NCBI GenBank assembly: GCA_030817875.1
Contig: JAUSZU010000001.1
Location: 5,270,001 to 5,334,000 of the forward strand
Reading direction: 5' to 3'
DNA: 64,000 nucleotides
From: Flavobacterium sp. W4I14
Lineage (GTDB): Bacteria > Bacteroidota > Bacteroidia > Sphingobacteriales > Sphingobacteriaceae
In this document: positions 20,903 to 29,136 of the stretch, in pieces
Numbering within the stretch: the first letter of the stretch is position 1
Layout of the letters: each line of letters opens with the position of its first letter
Program-made: the position numbers and the translations under genes
Notes under the pieces: generated by a model
Database searches by the model: none
Told to the model about the DNA's origin: nothing
The model's input: the letters and a program-made list of their open reading frames with translations, nothing else

Positions 20903-23710
20903 ATGAATAAAAAACTCTTTCTCCTAGATGGTATGGCGCTGATGTACAGGGCGCATTTTGCATTAAGTAAAAACCCTCGTTTCACCTCAACAGGCATTAA
21001 TACATCGGCAGTAATGGGCTTTACCAATACCTTGTTAGATGTTTTGAAGAAAGAAAAACCAACACACATTGCAGTTGTTTTCGATACCGAAGCACCGACT
21101 GAAAGGCATACTTCTTTCGAAGCGTATAAAGCACACCGCCAGGCTATGCCCGAAGATCTGGCTGCGGCAATGCCTTATGTGATTAAATTAATTACGGGTT
21201 TTAATATTCCCGTGATCACCTCTGATGGTTATGAGGCCGATGATATTATTGGTACGCTGGCTAAAAAAGCCGAACAAAAAGGCTATCAGGTTTACTGTAT
21301 GACGCCAGATAAGGATTTTGCGCAATTGGTTTCCGAAAATATTTTTATTTACAAACCTTCCCGTATGGGTAACGATATGGAAATATTGGGTGTAAAGGAA
21401 GTATTGGCCAAATGGGAGATCGAAAATGTATTACAGGTAATCGATATTTTAGGATTATGGGGCGATGCGGTAGATAATATACCGGGCATCCCAGGCATAG
21501 GCGAGAAAACGGCAAAAGCTTTGATCAAACAATACGGTTCTATGGAGAATATTATTGCAAACTCCCATGAGCTAAAAGGCAAACAGCGTGAAAACGTAGA
21601 AAACTTTGCAGAACAAGGTTTAATCTCAAAAAAACTAGCAACAATTCTGTTGGATGTTCCGGTTGAATTAGACGAAGCCAGTTTAGAACTTTGCGATCCA
21701 AGCCGCGATTTATTAGAACCGCTATTTACCGAATTAGAATTCAGGACTTTGGGCCGTAGGGTATTTGGCGATGAATTTTCGGTTACTACAGCGCGCTTTC
21801 AGGAAGGTACACAGACAGATTTATTCGGAAACCAAGCTGGCGAAGCCATTCAATACACCAATACACTTGAAGAAGAACCAGCAGAAAAGCTTCCGGCTAA
21901 AACCATCGAAAATACAGAACATGATTATCAATTGGTTGATACTGCTGAGCAACGTGCAGATCTAATTAAATTATTGCTTGCCGAAAAACGGATCTCATTT
22001 GATACGGAAACTACCGGTACCGATGCAAACATGGCCGATTTAGTCGGTTTGTCTTTCTCCATAAAACCAGGCACAGGTTATTACATTCCGGTTCCGGCAG
22101 TGAGAGAAGAGGCTCAGGTCATCGTCGACGAATTTAGAGTCGTATTGGAAAATGAAGATATCGAAAAAATTGGTCAGAATACCAAATACGATATTTTAGT
22201 GCTGAAATGGTATGGCGTTCAGGTGAAGGGTAAACTTTTTGATACCATGCTTGCCCACTATTTAATCGACCCTGATACCCGCCATGGTATGGATGTATTA
22301 TCAGAAAATTACCTTGGTTATTCACCAATTTCTATCACCAAATTGATTGGTGCAAAAGGCAAAAACCAAGGCACCATGCGTGATGTGCCTGTAATAGATG
22401 TGGTAGATTACGCGGCCGAAGATGCTGATGTGACATTACAATTAGCGCACATCTTTGAACCAAAATTAAAAGAACTAAATGCAGCCAAACTTGCCGAAGA
22501 AATCGAGAATCCGTTGGTTTATGTTTTGGCAGATATTGAAAAAGAAGGTGTTCGCATTGATATCGAGACGTTAAAAGCTTATTCTAAAGAGCTCGAAACT
22601 GAAATTATCAAGTTCGAACAGAATGTTTACGATAAAGCAGGAGTTAAATTTAACCTCGCCTCGCCAAAGCAATTGGGAGAGGTTTTATTTGATAAACTTC
22701 AGTTAGATCCTAAAGCTAAAAAGACAAAAACCGGTCAGTACCAAACCGGAGAAGACGTTTTGATGGCCTTAGCGAGCAAAAGTGATATTGTCCAGGATAT
22801 TTTAGACTTCCGCCAGTTACAAAAACTTAAATCAACCTATGTTGATGCATTGCCTTTAATGGTTAATTCTAAAACAGGTAGAGTACATACATCTTATAAT
22901 CAGGCGGTTGCAGCAACGGGAAGATTAAGCTCCAACAACCCGAATTTACAGAATATCCCAATCCGTACAGAGCGTGGTAGAGAGGTGCGCAAAGCCTTTA
23001 TTGCAAGGGATGAAAACCACATTTTGTTATCGGCCGATTATTCGCAGATCGAATTGCGCATTATTGCCGAAATCAGCAAGGAAGAGAATATGCTCGATGC
23101 CTTTAACAAAGGGATAGATATCCACACAGCAACGGCAGCTAAAGTATATGGTGTAAGCATCGAAGAGGTAGATGGAACACAGCGCAGAAATGCCAAAGCT
23201 GTTAACTTCGGAATTATTTACGGTCAGTCTGCTTTTGGTTTATCGCAAAATTTAGGCATTCCACGTAAGGAAGCAGCAGAAATTATAGAACAATATTTTG
23301 CACAATACCCAGGTATTAAGCGCTACATGAGCGATACCATGAATTTTGCACGCGAGAACGGATTTGTAGAAACCATAATGGGCAGAAGGCGTTATTTAAG
23401 AGACATTAACTCTGCCAACCAAACCGTAAGAGGTTTTGCAGAACGAAATGCCATTAACGCGCCTATACAGGGCTCTGCGGCCGACATGATCAAGATTGCG
23501 ATGATCAATATCCATAAAGAAATGAAAGCGCAGAATTTACAGTCAACCATGACCATGCAGGTACATGATGAGTTGGTGTTTGATGTGTTGAGAACAGAAA
23601 AAGAAGCGATGAAAGCGATTATTCAGGATAAAATGGCCAATGCTATTAAACTCACTGTCCCCATTGTGGTAGAAATTGGTGAAGGAGATAATTGGCTGGC
23701 TGCACATTAA
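20903..23710 (+). CDS. polA: DNA polymerase I
   Basis: Pol I fills gaps and removes RNA primers. The 935-residue protein has all three domains. The 5'-3' exonuclease (about 1-290) shows FLLDGMALMYRAHFAL, SDGYEADDIIGTLA and DNIPGIPGIGEKTA. The proofreading domain (about 345-520) starts SFDTETTGTDANM with the catalytic Asp and Glu and ends VVDYAAEDADVTLQLAH, so it seems active. The polymerase domain (about 560-935) has motif A LLSADYSQIELRIIAE, motif B RRNAKAVNFGIIYGQSAFGLS and motif C MQVHDELVFDV. Its length matches E. coli Pol I (928). The start at 20903 is the only good one. It is a single gene; a short feature-poor stretch follows before the next ORF. Confidence 0.97.
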   Translation: MNKKLFLLDGMALMYRAHFALSKNPRFTSTGINTSAVMGFTNTLLDVLKKEKPTHIAVVFDTEAPTERHTSFEAYKAHRQAMPEDLAAAMPYVIKLITGFNIPVITSDGYEADDIIGTLAKKAEQKGYQVYCMTPDKDFAQLVSENIFIYKPSRMGNDMEILGVKEVLAKWEIENVLQVIDILGLWGDAVDNIPGIPGIGEKTAKALIKQYGSMENIIANSHELKGKQRENVENFAEQGLISKKLATILLDVPVELDEASLELCDPSRDLLEPLFTELEFRTLGRRVFGDEFSVTTARFQEGTQTDLFGNQAGEAIQYTNTLEEEPAEKLPAKTIENTEHDYQLVDTAEQRADLIKLLLAEKRISFDTETTGTDANMADLVGLSFSIKPGTGYYIPVPAVREEAQVIVDEFRVVLENEDIEKIGQNTKYDILVLKWYGVQVKGKLFDTMLAHYLIDPDTRHGMDVLSENYLGYSPISITKLIGAKGKNQGTMRDVPVIDVVDYAAEDADVTLQLAHIFEPKLKELNAAKLAEEIENPLVYVLADIEKEGVRIDIETLKAYSKELETEIIKFEQNVYDKAGVKFNLASPKQLGEVLFDKLQLDPKAKKTKTGQYQTGEDVLMALASKSDIVQDILDFRQLQKLKSTYVDALPLMVNSKTGRVHTSYNQAVAATGRLSSNNPNLQNIPIRTERGREVRKAFIARDENHILLSADYSQIELRIIAEISKEENMLDAFNKGIDIHTATAAKVYGVSIEEVDGTQRRNAKAVNFGIIYGQSAFGLSQNLGIPRKEAAEIIEQYFAQYPGIKRYMSDTMNFARENGFVETIMGRRRYLRDINSANQTVRGFAERNAINAPIQGSAADMIKIAMINIHKEMKAQNLQSTMTMQVHDELVFDVLRTEKEAMKAIIQDKMANAIKLTVPIVVEIGEGDNWLAAH

Positions 23711-23862
23711 AAAAATAAAAATATTCGTTATCTTCATTAAAACTTCATATCAATTAATGAATTTTATATCAACAAATAACGAGTAAACAAAAATTAAAGA
23801 TTATGAAACCTCTGAGTGAAACGAAGAAGCTTCATGGTAATTAAAAAACAAATCTAAAAAAC

Positions 23863-24207
23863 ATGAAAAAATTATTGAGTTTAATCGCAATCGCAGCATT
23901 TGGTTTAACAACAGCATTTGCTCAGACACCAGCAACAACAACCCCAGCTAAAGCTAAAACAGTTGCTAAAAAAGAAGTAAAAACTACAACTGCACCAGTA
24001 AAAGCAGGCGTAAAACAAGAGGCTAAAAAAGTAGAAACTAAAACAACTACTACAGCTGCTAAAGTAAAAGCAGATGGCACGCCGGATATGCGTTTTAAAG
24101 AAAATAAAGCAAAAGCGGTAACTAAAGTTGCTGGTCCAACTAAAAAAGACGGAACAGCTGATATGCGTTACAAAGCCAACAAAGCCGCTGCTGCTAAAAA
24201 GAATTAG
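23863..24207 (+). CDS. Secreted Ala/Lys/Thr-rich protein with DGTxDMR repeats
   Basis: The 114-residue protein has a signal peptide (MKKLLSLIAIAAFGLTTAFAQ) and a low-complexity, strongly basic body of Ala, Lys, Thr and Val. Two related units lie in the C-terminal half: ADGTPDMRFKENKAKA (about 69-84) and KDGTADMRYKANKAAA (about 96-111). The motif DGTxDMRxKxNK is conserved enough to suggest selection. Nothing in the sequence gives a function; a DNA- or surface-polymer-binding role is possible because of the charge. It is followed by a good terminator and stands alone. It is likely periplasmic or outside the cell. Confidence 0.65.
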   Translation: MKKLLSLIAIAAFGLTTAFAQTPATTTPAKAKTVAKKEVKTTTAPVKAGVKQEAKKVETKTTTTAAKVKADGTPDMRFKENKAKAVTKVAGPTKKDGTADMRYKANKAAAAKKN

Positions 24208-24226
24208 GTTCAGGTTTATAATTTGA

Positions 24227-24265
24227 AGGGTCTCCAATGAAAATCGGAGGCCCTTTTTTTGTTTT
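24227..24265 (+). terminator. Intrinsic terminator after the DGTxDMR protein
   Basis: GGGTCTCC pairs with GGAGGCCC (one G-U pair) around a ten-base loop and is followed by TTTTTTTGTTTT. It lies about 20 bases past the stop codon. Confidence 0.85.
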
Positions 24266-24311
24266 AATGGTACCTGTTTGAACGACACATTAGGCGCATT
24301 CGAAGAGATGC

Positions 24312-24430
24312 CGTCATCTCGGCTGAAGCGCAGCGGAACGGAGAGATCTTTGAACTATGTTACCGAAAAGTTTAAAGATTTCTCCATTACGCTACCGATG
24401 AAGAATCGGTAAGCTTCAGTCGAAATGACG
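24312..24430. repeat. Family B palindromic element
   Basis: The element opens CGTCATCTCGGCTGAAGCGC and closes with AGTCGAAATGACG, with AGATCTTTGA and AAAGATTTCTCC as inner inverted pieces and a mini-hairpin around CCGATGAAGAATCGG. It resembles 12330-12436 and 53095-53202. It fills most of the 303-base gap before the UPF0173 gene; the rest of that gap shows nothing. Confidence 0.75.
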
Positions 24431-24510
24431 GTATATTTCTCTTAAATTCCTCTGTCATTCATATTGATCTTATGAAATAAATTATCTCTCGAAATGGCGG
24501 TTCGCCGAAA

Positions 24511-25188
24511 CTATAAACTTATCGTCTCACCAATTTCTGGCAACAATAGCGTTTTGTTTTCGCGCTTAAACTTATCCAATGCCACTTTGGTATCAATTTC
24601 AATTACCGGAAAAGTATTGTAGTGTACGCCGATTACATGATCACAGTCGAAATATTTAGTCGCAACCAAAGCATCATCAACATCCATGGTATAATTTCCG
24701 CCGATAGGTAAAATGGCATAATCCAGGTTGTAAATATCAGCCAAAACTTTCATCTCAATGGTTAAACCTGTATCGCCGGCGAAGTAAATCTGTTTGCCAT
24801 CTACTTCAAGTACAAAGCCTGCCGGGTTTCCTCCATAACTTCCATCTGGCAAACCCGATGAGTGGGTTGCAGGCACCATGCGTACGGTTCCCCAATCGAA
24901 GGTAAATTTACCAAAATTCATTCCATGTACTTTTTCTACACCTTGTTTACTTGCCCAATCTACTACTTCTGGCATGGCAATAACGGTGGCTTGCGTTTGC
25001 TTTGCTAGTGTTATCAGATCAGCCACGTGATCGCTATGCCCATGACTTACCAGGATATAATCGGCCTCAATGGCTTTAATGTCTATATTTTTAGCTAATG
25101 GATTGTGTGATATAAACGGATCGAATAGTAATTTTTTGCCGGCTGCCTCTAATAGGAAGCAAGATTGGCCGTAATAAGTGTATTTCAT
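24511..25188 (-). CDS. UPF0173 metal-dependent hydrolase (MBL fold)
   Basis: The 225-residue protein is a metallo-beta-lactamase-fold hydrolase of the UPF0173 (YtkL-like) family. It starts MKYTYYGQSCFLLEAAGKKLLFDPFISHNPLA, carries the metal site SHGHSDHVAD, then ATHSSG with a His, FAGDTGLTIEM with the Asp, and ends near VIGVHYNTFPVIEID. The length and N-terminus match the family. Its substrate is unknown. The next minus-strand gene upstream (YbaB) ends 75 bases away, so a shared transcript is possible. No signal peptide is present; it should be cytoplasmic. Confidence 0.9.
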   Translation of the reverse strand: MKYTYYGQSCFLLEAAGKKLLFDPFISHNPLAKNIDIKAIEADYILVSHGHSDHVADLITLAKQTQATVIAMPEVVDWASKQGVEKVHGMNFGKFTFDWGTVRMVPATHSSGLPDGSYGGNPAGFVLEVDGKQIYFAGDTGLTIEMKVLADIYNLDYAILPIGGNYTMDVDDALVATKYFDCDHVIGVHYNTFPVIEIDTKVALDKFKRENKTLLLPEIGETISL

Positions 25189-25262
25189 AATAATAGTATC
25201 AAGATTTGGGTCTCAAGTAGCAAGACTGTTTACCAAAATAACAATTGAGTCTTCCAATGGTT

Positions 25263-25568
25263 TTATTGCCCAAACATACCTCCTAAGCCTCCAAGCATAT
25301 CCTGCGCTGATGCCTGCATTTCGGCGGCACTAACTTGTTCAGCACTTGCCATAGCTTTATTAATAGCTGTTAATAAAAGTTCTTCTAATTCTTCCTTATC
25401 GGCATTTTTCAAAAACTCCTCATCAATGGAAATTCCGGTGATGGCCTTGTTTGCTGTAGCAGTGATTTTTATTGCACCATTTTCAACTTCGCCAAATACC
25501 GAGATCGTATCCAGGCGTTTTTTAATTTCCTCGGCTTTTTGTTGAGCCGCAAATAATTTATCGAACAT
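25263..25568 (-). CDS. YbaB/EbfC nucleoid-associated protein
   Basis: This 101-residue DNA-binding protein forms dimers with a helix-beta-helix shape. It has the family pattern: helical N-terminus FDKLFAAQQKAEEIKKRL, central strands VENGAIKITATANKAITGISIDEEFLKNADKEELEELLLTAINKAMASAEQ, and the Met/Gly-rich end MLGGLGGMFGQ. In other bacteria ybaB sits beside dnaX and recR; neither is here. It lies 23 bases downstream of the PH-like membrane protein gene on the same strand, so the two are probably co-transcribed. The ATG at 25568 is the only good start. Confidence 0.85.
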   Translation of the reverse strand: MFDKLFAAQQKAEEIKKRLDTISVFGEVENGAIKITATANKAITGISIDEEFLKNADKEELEELLLTAINKAMASAEQVSAAEMQASAQDMLGGLGGMFGQ

Positions 25569-25591
25569 AACTTGTTGTTTTTATTATAAAA

Positions 25592-26575
25592 CTAAATCCG
25601 ACCTAAAATCGTATTGGCTTCATCAAGAAAGCGCTCAATCTTTTTAGTGCCTGTAAAGTGTTTAAGGTTTAAGATGGTTGTTTTGTTTTTGGCTGGCAGT
25701 AAAATTTCTAACCTAACTTCGGTACCTGAATAAATAAGGTTGGTTGTTTTGCGGATCACTTGAAAACGGATCACCTCATCAAACGGATATTCTTTTACCA
25801 CACGGCCCGCAAAAGTAGAACGGATAATTTTCCTTTGGTTTTTATCAAAACGGATATTGGAGGTTGCGGCAAAAAGAAGTGCCAAGCCGATCGCCGCTGG
25901 AAAATAGGTTAGGAGTACTTTTTGAAATGACCCTTCGTTTGTTAAAAAATCTGGATTAAGCAATATCGCAACAGTAATGCCGACCAAAATCAGCCCAATG
26001 ATTAAACTTCCTATCTTATTATCCCGCAACAGGTAAATGCCTCCTTCTTCTTTAAAAAACCGAAAATCGTAAATGGTCTGTTTGGGAATTATCGGTGCAT
26101 TGGCGAAAACAAGTTCATCAATCTTTGGCAATACCTCCTGCTGAAAAGCGATCAGATTGACATCGGTGGCTTTGCTATATCCGGAAGAAACAAGTAAGCC
26201 TCTACCATGTCTGTTACTTTTTTTAAACAGTTTATAATTGAAACCGCTTCCGAGTACTTCGTATGGTTCTACTGAAGCGATATCACCAAAAGGAATTGAT
26301 CCTGTTGGCAAAAACGCAATTCTTTTATATAAAATTCTGCTGTTCCCATCAAAAACAACCTTCGTTTCGGCAATAAAAATTAACAGTAAAGGGATTAGCA
26401 ACAGGAAACCATAATATCCAAAAGTAAGGCCAGCCGAATAGCCCTGTACCGATCTCGATAAAAAGAAAATAAAGGCCCCGATCAGTACAAAAAAAATAAC
26501 ACCAACTATCCTTAAATTTCTTTTAGGATAGATCGTTAATGTACTTGGCTCAATGATCCATTTTGTTTTTGCCAT
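25592..26575 (-). CDS. Membrane protein with two PH-like domains
   Basis: The 327-residue protein has two copies of the same plan: a pair of membrane helices followed by a beta-rich domain. Copy 1: helices at about 20-40 and 50-70, then VVFDGNSRILYKRIAFLPTGSIPFGDIASVEPYEV. Copy 2: helices at about 188-205 and 222-240, then IRFDKNQRKIIRSTFAGRVVKEYPFDEVIRFQVI and a final helix DTANTILG-like end. The F-D-x-N-x-R-x-I pattern and the xPFDEVxxFxV block resemble bacterial PH-like domains. No function is known. It lies 6 bases downstream of the serine hydrolase gene, so both are in one operon with YbaB. Confidence 0.6.
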   Translation of the reverse strand: MAKTKWIIEPSTLTIYPKRNLRIVGVIFFVLIGAFIFFLSRSVQGYSAGLTFGYYGFLLLIPLLLIFIAETKVVFDGNSRILYKRIAFLPTGSIPFGDIASVEPYEVLGSGFNYKLFKKSNRHGRGLLVSSGYSKATDVNLIAFQQEVLPKIDELVFANAPIIPKQTIYDFRFFKEEGGIYLLRDNKIGSLIIGLILVGITVAILLNPDFLTNEGSFQKVLLTYFPAAIGLALLFAATSNIRFDKNQRKIIRSTFAGRVVKEYPFDEVIRFQVIRKTTNLIYSGTEVRLEILLPAKNKTTILNLKHFTGTKKIERFLDEANTILGRI

Positions 26576-26581
26576 AAAAAA

Positions 26582-27814
26582 TTAATCTTCGTCGCTTCCA
26601 GGCAAACTTCCATTGCCATGGTAAGCCCCTTTACGAATAACCGGCATATTGAAATGTTTGTAAAGCTCGTCAAGATGCATCAAACTTCCATTTGTAAGAT
26701 TGCCTAAAAATATGATTACAATGTTCTTGTTTAAATCTCGCACATAAATATGGCGGAAACCATGCCACCAACCTGTGTGGTAAACTACTTTGTCCATATT
26801 TTCGCCATCGAACATCCTCCAGCCATAGCCATAGTTAAAATGACCATTTATAGGTTTATTGCGACCCACATATGCCGAATCGAGACTCTTTTTGGTCAGT
26901 AATCTTCCGTTTTTCAAGTATTTATCAAATAATACCAAATCGTGTACCGTGCTATAAATGCCTTTATCCCCAACCGGGCCGTCTAAGAAATTCTGCGCAA
27001 CAGAATATCTGAAACTATTACGGTCATGACCAACCACATCAACCGGAATTTTTTCATACTCAGTGGTGCTATACACATGCGTGTGCTTTAATCCAGCTGG
27101 TTTAAACACATGCTCCATCATATACTGCGAGTAACGTTGTCCGGTAACCTTTTCTATAATGGCACCCAAAACCATAAAGTTCGAGTTGTTATAGTGAAAG
27201 CGGTTATCTGGTTTAGTGTATGGGTTTGGTTTCCGCTCAGCAATAACATTCATTACTTCCTGATTGGTTACGCCTTTTTTCATGTTTCGTTTTTCCTTAC
27301 GCCAGATATCATCTATAAAGTAAACATAGTTCATCATGCCGCTGCGGTGAGAAAGCAATAATTTCACCGTTATACCCTCGTATGGGAAATTAGGATAGAA
27401 TTTTTTTACATTATCGTTTAACGAAAGTTTTCCGGCTTCTACCAATTGCATAATGGCCGTGCCGGTAAAGGTTTTGGTAATTGAAGCCAGCTCAAATTCC
27501 GAGTTGATGGTTAAACTATCGCGGTGCAGGTAATCAGCCCATCCAACGGCTTTTTCGTAAAGAATTTTTCCATCTTTGGCTACCAGCATATTTCCGTTGA
27601 AATTGAATTTCCGGTGTAGGTTATCTACAAAATCAGCAACCCATTTATCACCTTTTTGAGGATTATAAACCAATAGAAGGCTATCGGCTTTGTCGTCGTC
27701 TTTGGTGCGGATTTTTTTTTCAGCAGCCTTTTTCTCTTCAGATTTTTTGCTTGAACATGCGGTTAGTAAAGTTACAGAGAGGGCTAATGCTGAACATATA
27801 TATCGAAAATTCAT
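26582..27814 (-). CDS. Beta-lactamase-class-C-like serine hydrolase lipoprotein
   Basis: The 410-residue protein has a lipobox (LLTACSSK, Cys at about 20) and a beta-lactamase/DD-peptidase fold. The Ser-x-x-Lys pair is in FELASITKTFTGTAIMQL, the Tyr-x-Asn in FHYNNSNFMVLGAIIE, and the third motif appears as HTGWWHG (His-Thr-Gly in place of Lys-Thr-Gly), as often seen in esterase-like class C members. It is probably an outer- or inner-membrane-anchored hydrolase or esterase of unknown substrate; a role in peptidoglycan trimming is possible. It begins a minus-strand unit with the PH-like gene 6 bases downstream. Confidence 0.85.
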   Translation of the reverse strand: MNFRYICSALALSVTLLTACSSKKSEEKKAAEKKIRTKDDDKADSLLLVYNPQKGDKWVADFVDNLHRKFNFNGNMLVAKDGKILYEKAVGWADYLHRDSLTINSEFELASITKTFTGTAIMQLVEAGKLSLNDNVKKFYPNFPYEGITVKLLLSHRSGMMNYVYFIDDIWRKEKRNMKKGVTNQEVMNVIAERKPNPYTKPDNRFHYNNSNFMVLGAIIEKVTGQRYSQYMMEHVFKPAGLKHTHVYSTTEYEKIPVDVVGHDRNSFRYSVAQNFLDGPVGDKGIYSTVHDLVLFDKYLKNGRLLTKKSLDSAYVGRNKPINGHFNYGYGWRMFDGENMDKVVYHTGWWHGFRHIYVRDLNKNIVIIFLGNLTNGSLMHLDELYKHFNMPVIRKGAYHGNGSLPGSDED

Positions 27815-27882
27815 TTATATTAGGGATAGTGTATTTAAAACCCGAAAATTAAAGAATTTTAGACGGTTAAAACGAAAGAGTT

Positions 27883-28434
27883 TTACACATTTTCGCAATT
27901 TTGATTGTACCAGCATTCAAATAGGTGACCTTTACTTCCATAAACGGGGTCGCTGTCTGGATTTTTCACTTTAGCTATGGTTTCATCTGCTTCAGGCCGC
28001 TCCTCAGCTTTACCATATCTCATGTCATAATCTGAACCGTTTGGGTATGCACCAACAACAGTGAAGTCGTCGGTTGAGTTCAGTTTTTTATGCGCTACAC
28101 CGGCAGGGATAATAATTACATCACCTTTATCCAGTTCTATACAAACGCCATGCTCACCTCCAAACTGAACATCGGCCTTGCCACAAAATACACCCATTAC
28201 TTCGTGTGTATTGCTATGGTAATGGTGATAATCAAAAATGCCATCAACCCAGGCATTGGTATACCCGTTCTGTGCGAAAACTTTCTTGATTACTTCTTCG
28301 GTATCGTCAGGATGCAACCTGAATGTACCTTTGTAGATCATTAATGGTAAATTGGGATTGTTTGGAAAATTGCCATTCTCCTCTATTTTATGTGCAACCA
28401 GGTAGGCTTCTTGTATCAATTTTTCTTTGTCCAT
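27883..28434 (-). CDS. Cupin-domain protein
   Basis: This 183-residue cytoplasmic protein has a single cupin barrel. The first motif is DYHHYHSNTHEVMGVFCGKADVQFGG, with His residues and Glu as in the metal site HxHx3-4E; the second motif is GDVIIIPAGVAHKKLNS, with the third His. The family called YjlB-like (about 165 residues, starting with a helical stretch KLIQEAYLVAHKIEENGNFPNNPNLPLMIYKGTF) fits well. Its reaction is unknown. It lies alone: 69 bases separate it from the serine hydrolase start downstream, and the upstream gap holds the left repeat of the GxxExxY cassette. Confidence 0.8.
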   Translation of the reverse strand: MDKEKLIQEAYLVAHKIEENGNFPNNPNLPLMIYKGTFRLHPDDTEEVIKKVFAQNGYTNAWVDGIFDYHHYHSNTHEVMGVFCGKADVQFGGEHGVCIELDKGDVIIIPAGVAHKKLNSTDDFTVVGAYPNGSDYDMRYGKAEERPEADETIAKVKNPDSDPVYGSKGHLFECWYNQNCENV

Positions 28435-28500
28435 GATTTGGGGGTGTTTTAATAGGTAACAAAGTAATGGGCAAAGGGTTTAGCGTTATCAGGTTTTTTC

Positions 28501-28530
28501 TCCCGCAGATTTAAGAAGATCGACGCAGAG
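28501..28530. repeat. Left inverted repeat of the GxxExxY cassette
   Basis: The core TCCCGCAGAT (28501-28510) is matched inversely by ATCTGCGGGA at 29070-29079; beyond the core both sides carry GCAGA-rich words (GACGCAGAG here, TATCTGCGCA on the right). It lies 96 bases before the start of the small nuclease-fold gene. Confidence 0.55.
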
Positions 28531-28625
28531 TCGCTTTCTTTTTCTTAGAATTTTGATAATTACAGAGATTATAATATTTTTAGTCAATCATCCTGATTTA
28601 AGAATACCCATTAAATTTTTATACT

Positions 28626-29006
28626 ATGGATGAGAATGATATCTCCTGCCAGATTAGGGGTACAATATTTAGAGTTTACAATGCACTAGGTCCAGGACTA
28701 TTAGAATCCGTTTATGAAACGGTACTGGCTTATGTTTTAACCGAAAATGGCTTAGATGTTAAGCAACAGGTAAAATTACCAGTTGTATTTGAAGGCATAA
28801 CCCTCGATGCCGGCTATCGGATAGATTTGTTAATTAACGATCTGATCATTATCGAAGTAAAATCTGTAGAAACACTTGCGCCTGTTCACCATAAGCAAGT
28901 ACTTACTTACCTGAAACTTTCTGGCTTACGACTTGGATTGCTTGTTAATTTTAATTCTTCAAACATATCACAGTCAATCTGGAGAAAAGTTAATGGCCTT
29001 CGATAA
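28626..29006 (+). CDS. GxxExxY protein (PD-(D/E)XK-like nuclease fold)
   Basis: The 126-residue protein belongs to the GxxExxY family, which is grouped with PD-(D/E)XK nucleases. The naming motif is GPGLLESVYE (about 22-31). The nuclease-like core is RIDLLINDLIIIEVKSVETL, with the Asp in RID and the Glu-x-Lys in EVK in proper spacing. Members occur in many copies in some environmental Bacteroidota, with function unknown. It is flanked at 28501 and 29070 by inverted GCAGAT repeats, a unit of about 580 bases like that of the four-helix-bundle gene at 17.6 kb. It points opposite to both neighbours. Confidence 0.85.
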   Translation: MDENDISCQIRGTIFRVYNALGPGLLESVYETVLAYVLTENGLDVKQQVKLPVVFEGITLDAGYRIDLLINDLIIIEVKSVETLAPVHHKQVLTYLKLSGLRLGLLVNFNSSNISQSIWRKVNGLR

Positions 29007-29054
29007 GTGTTTCCTGCCGGTCGCTATGAAAAACGCTGAGATGAATCGTTTATC

Positions 29055-29079
29055 TGCGCACTTTGCGATATCTGCGGGA
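29055..29079. repeat. Right inverted repeat of the GxxExxY cassette
   Basis: ATCTGCGGGA (29070-29079) is the reverse complement of 28501-28510; TATCTGCGCA just before it repeats the core. It is 64 bases past the stop of the GxxExxY gene. Confidence 0.55.
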
Positions 29080-29136
29080 AACAATTTGCTATATGGGTTT
29101 TGTTCCGAGATTTAAGATGATTCGTACAGATTAAGG

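Noticed and set aside
23905..24288. Minus-strand ORF rich in Cys, Ser and Phe (127 residues)
   Set aside because: It is the mirror of the Ala/Lys/Thr-rich gene on the plus strand; the odd composition follows from that gene's codons, and it runs through the terminator.
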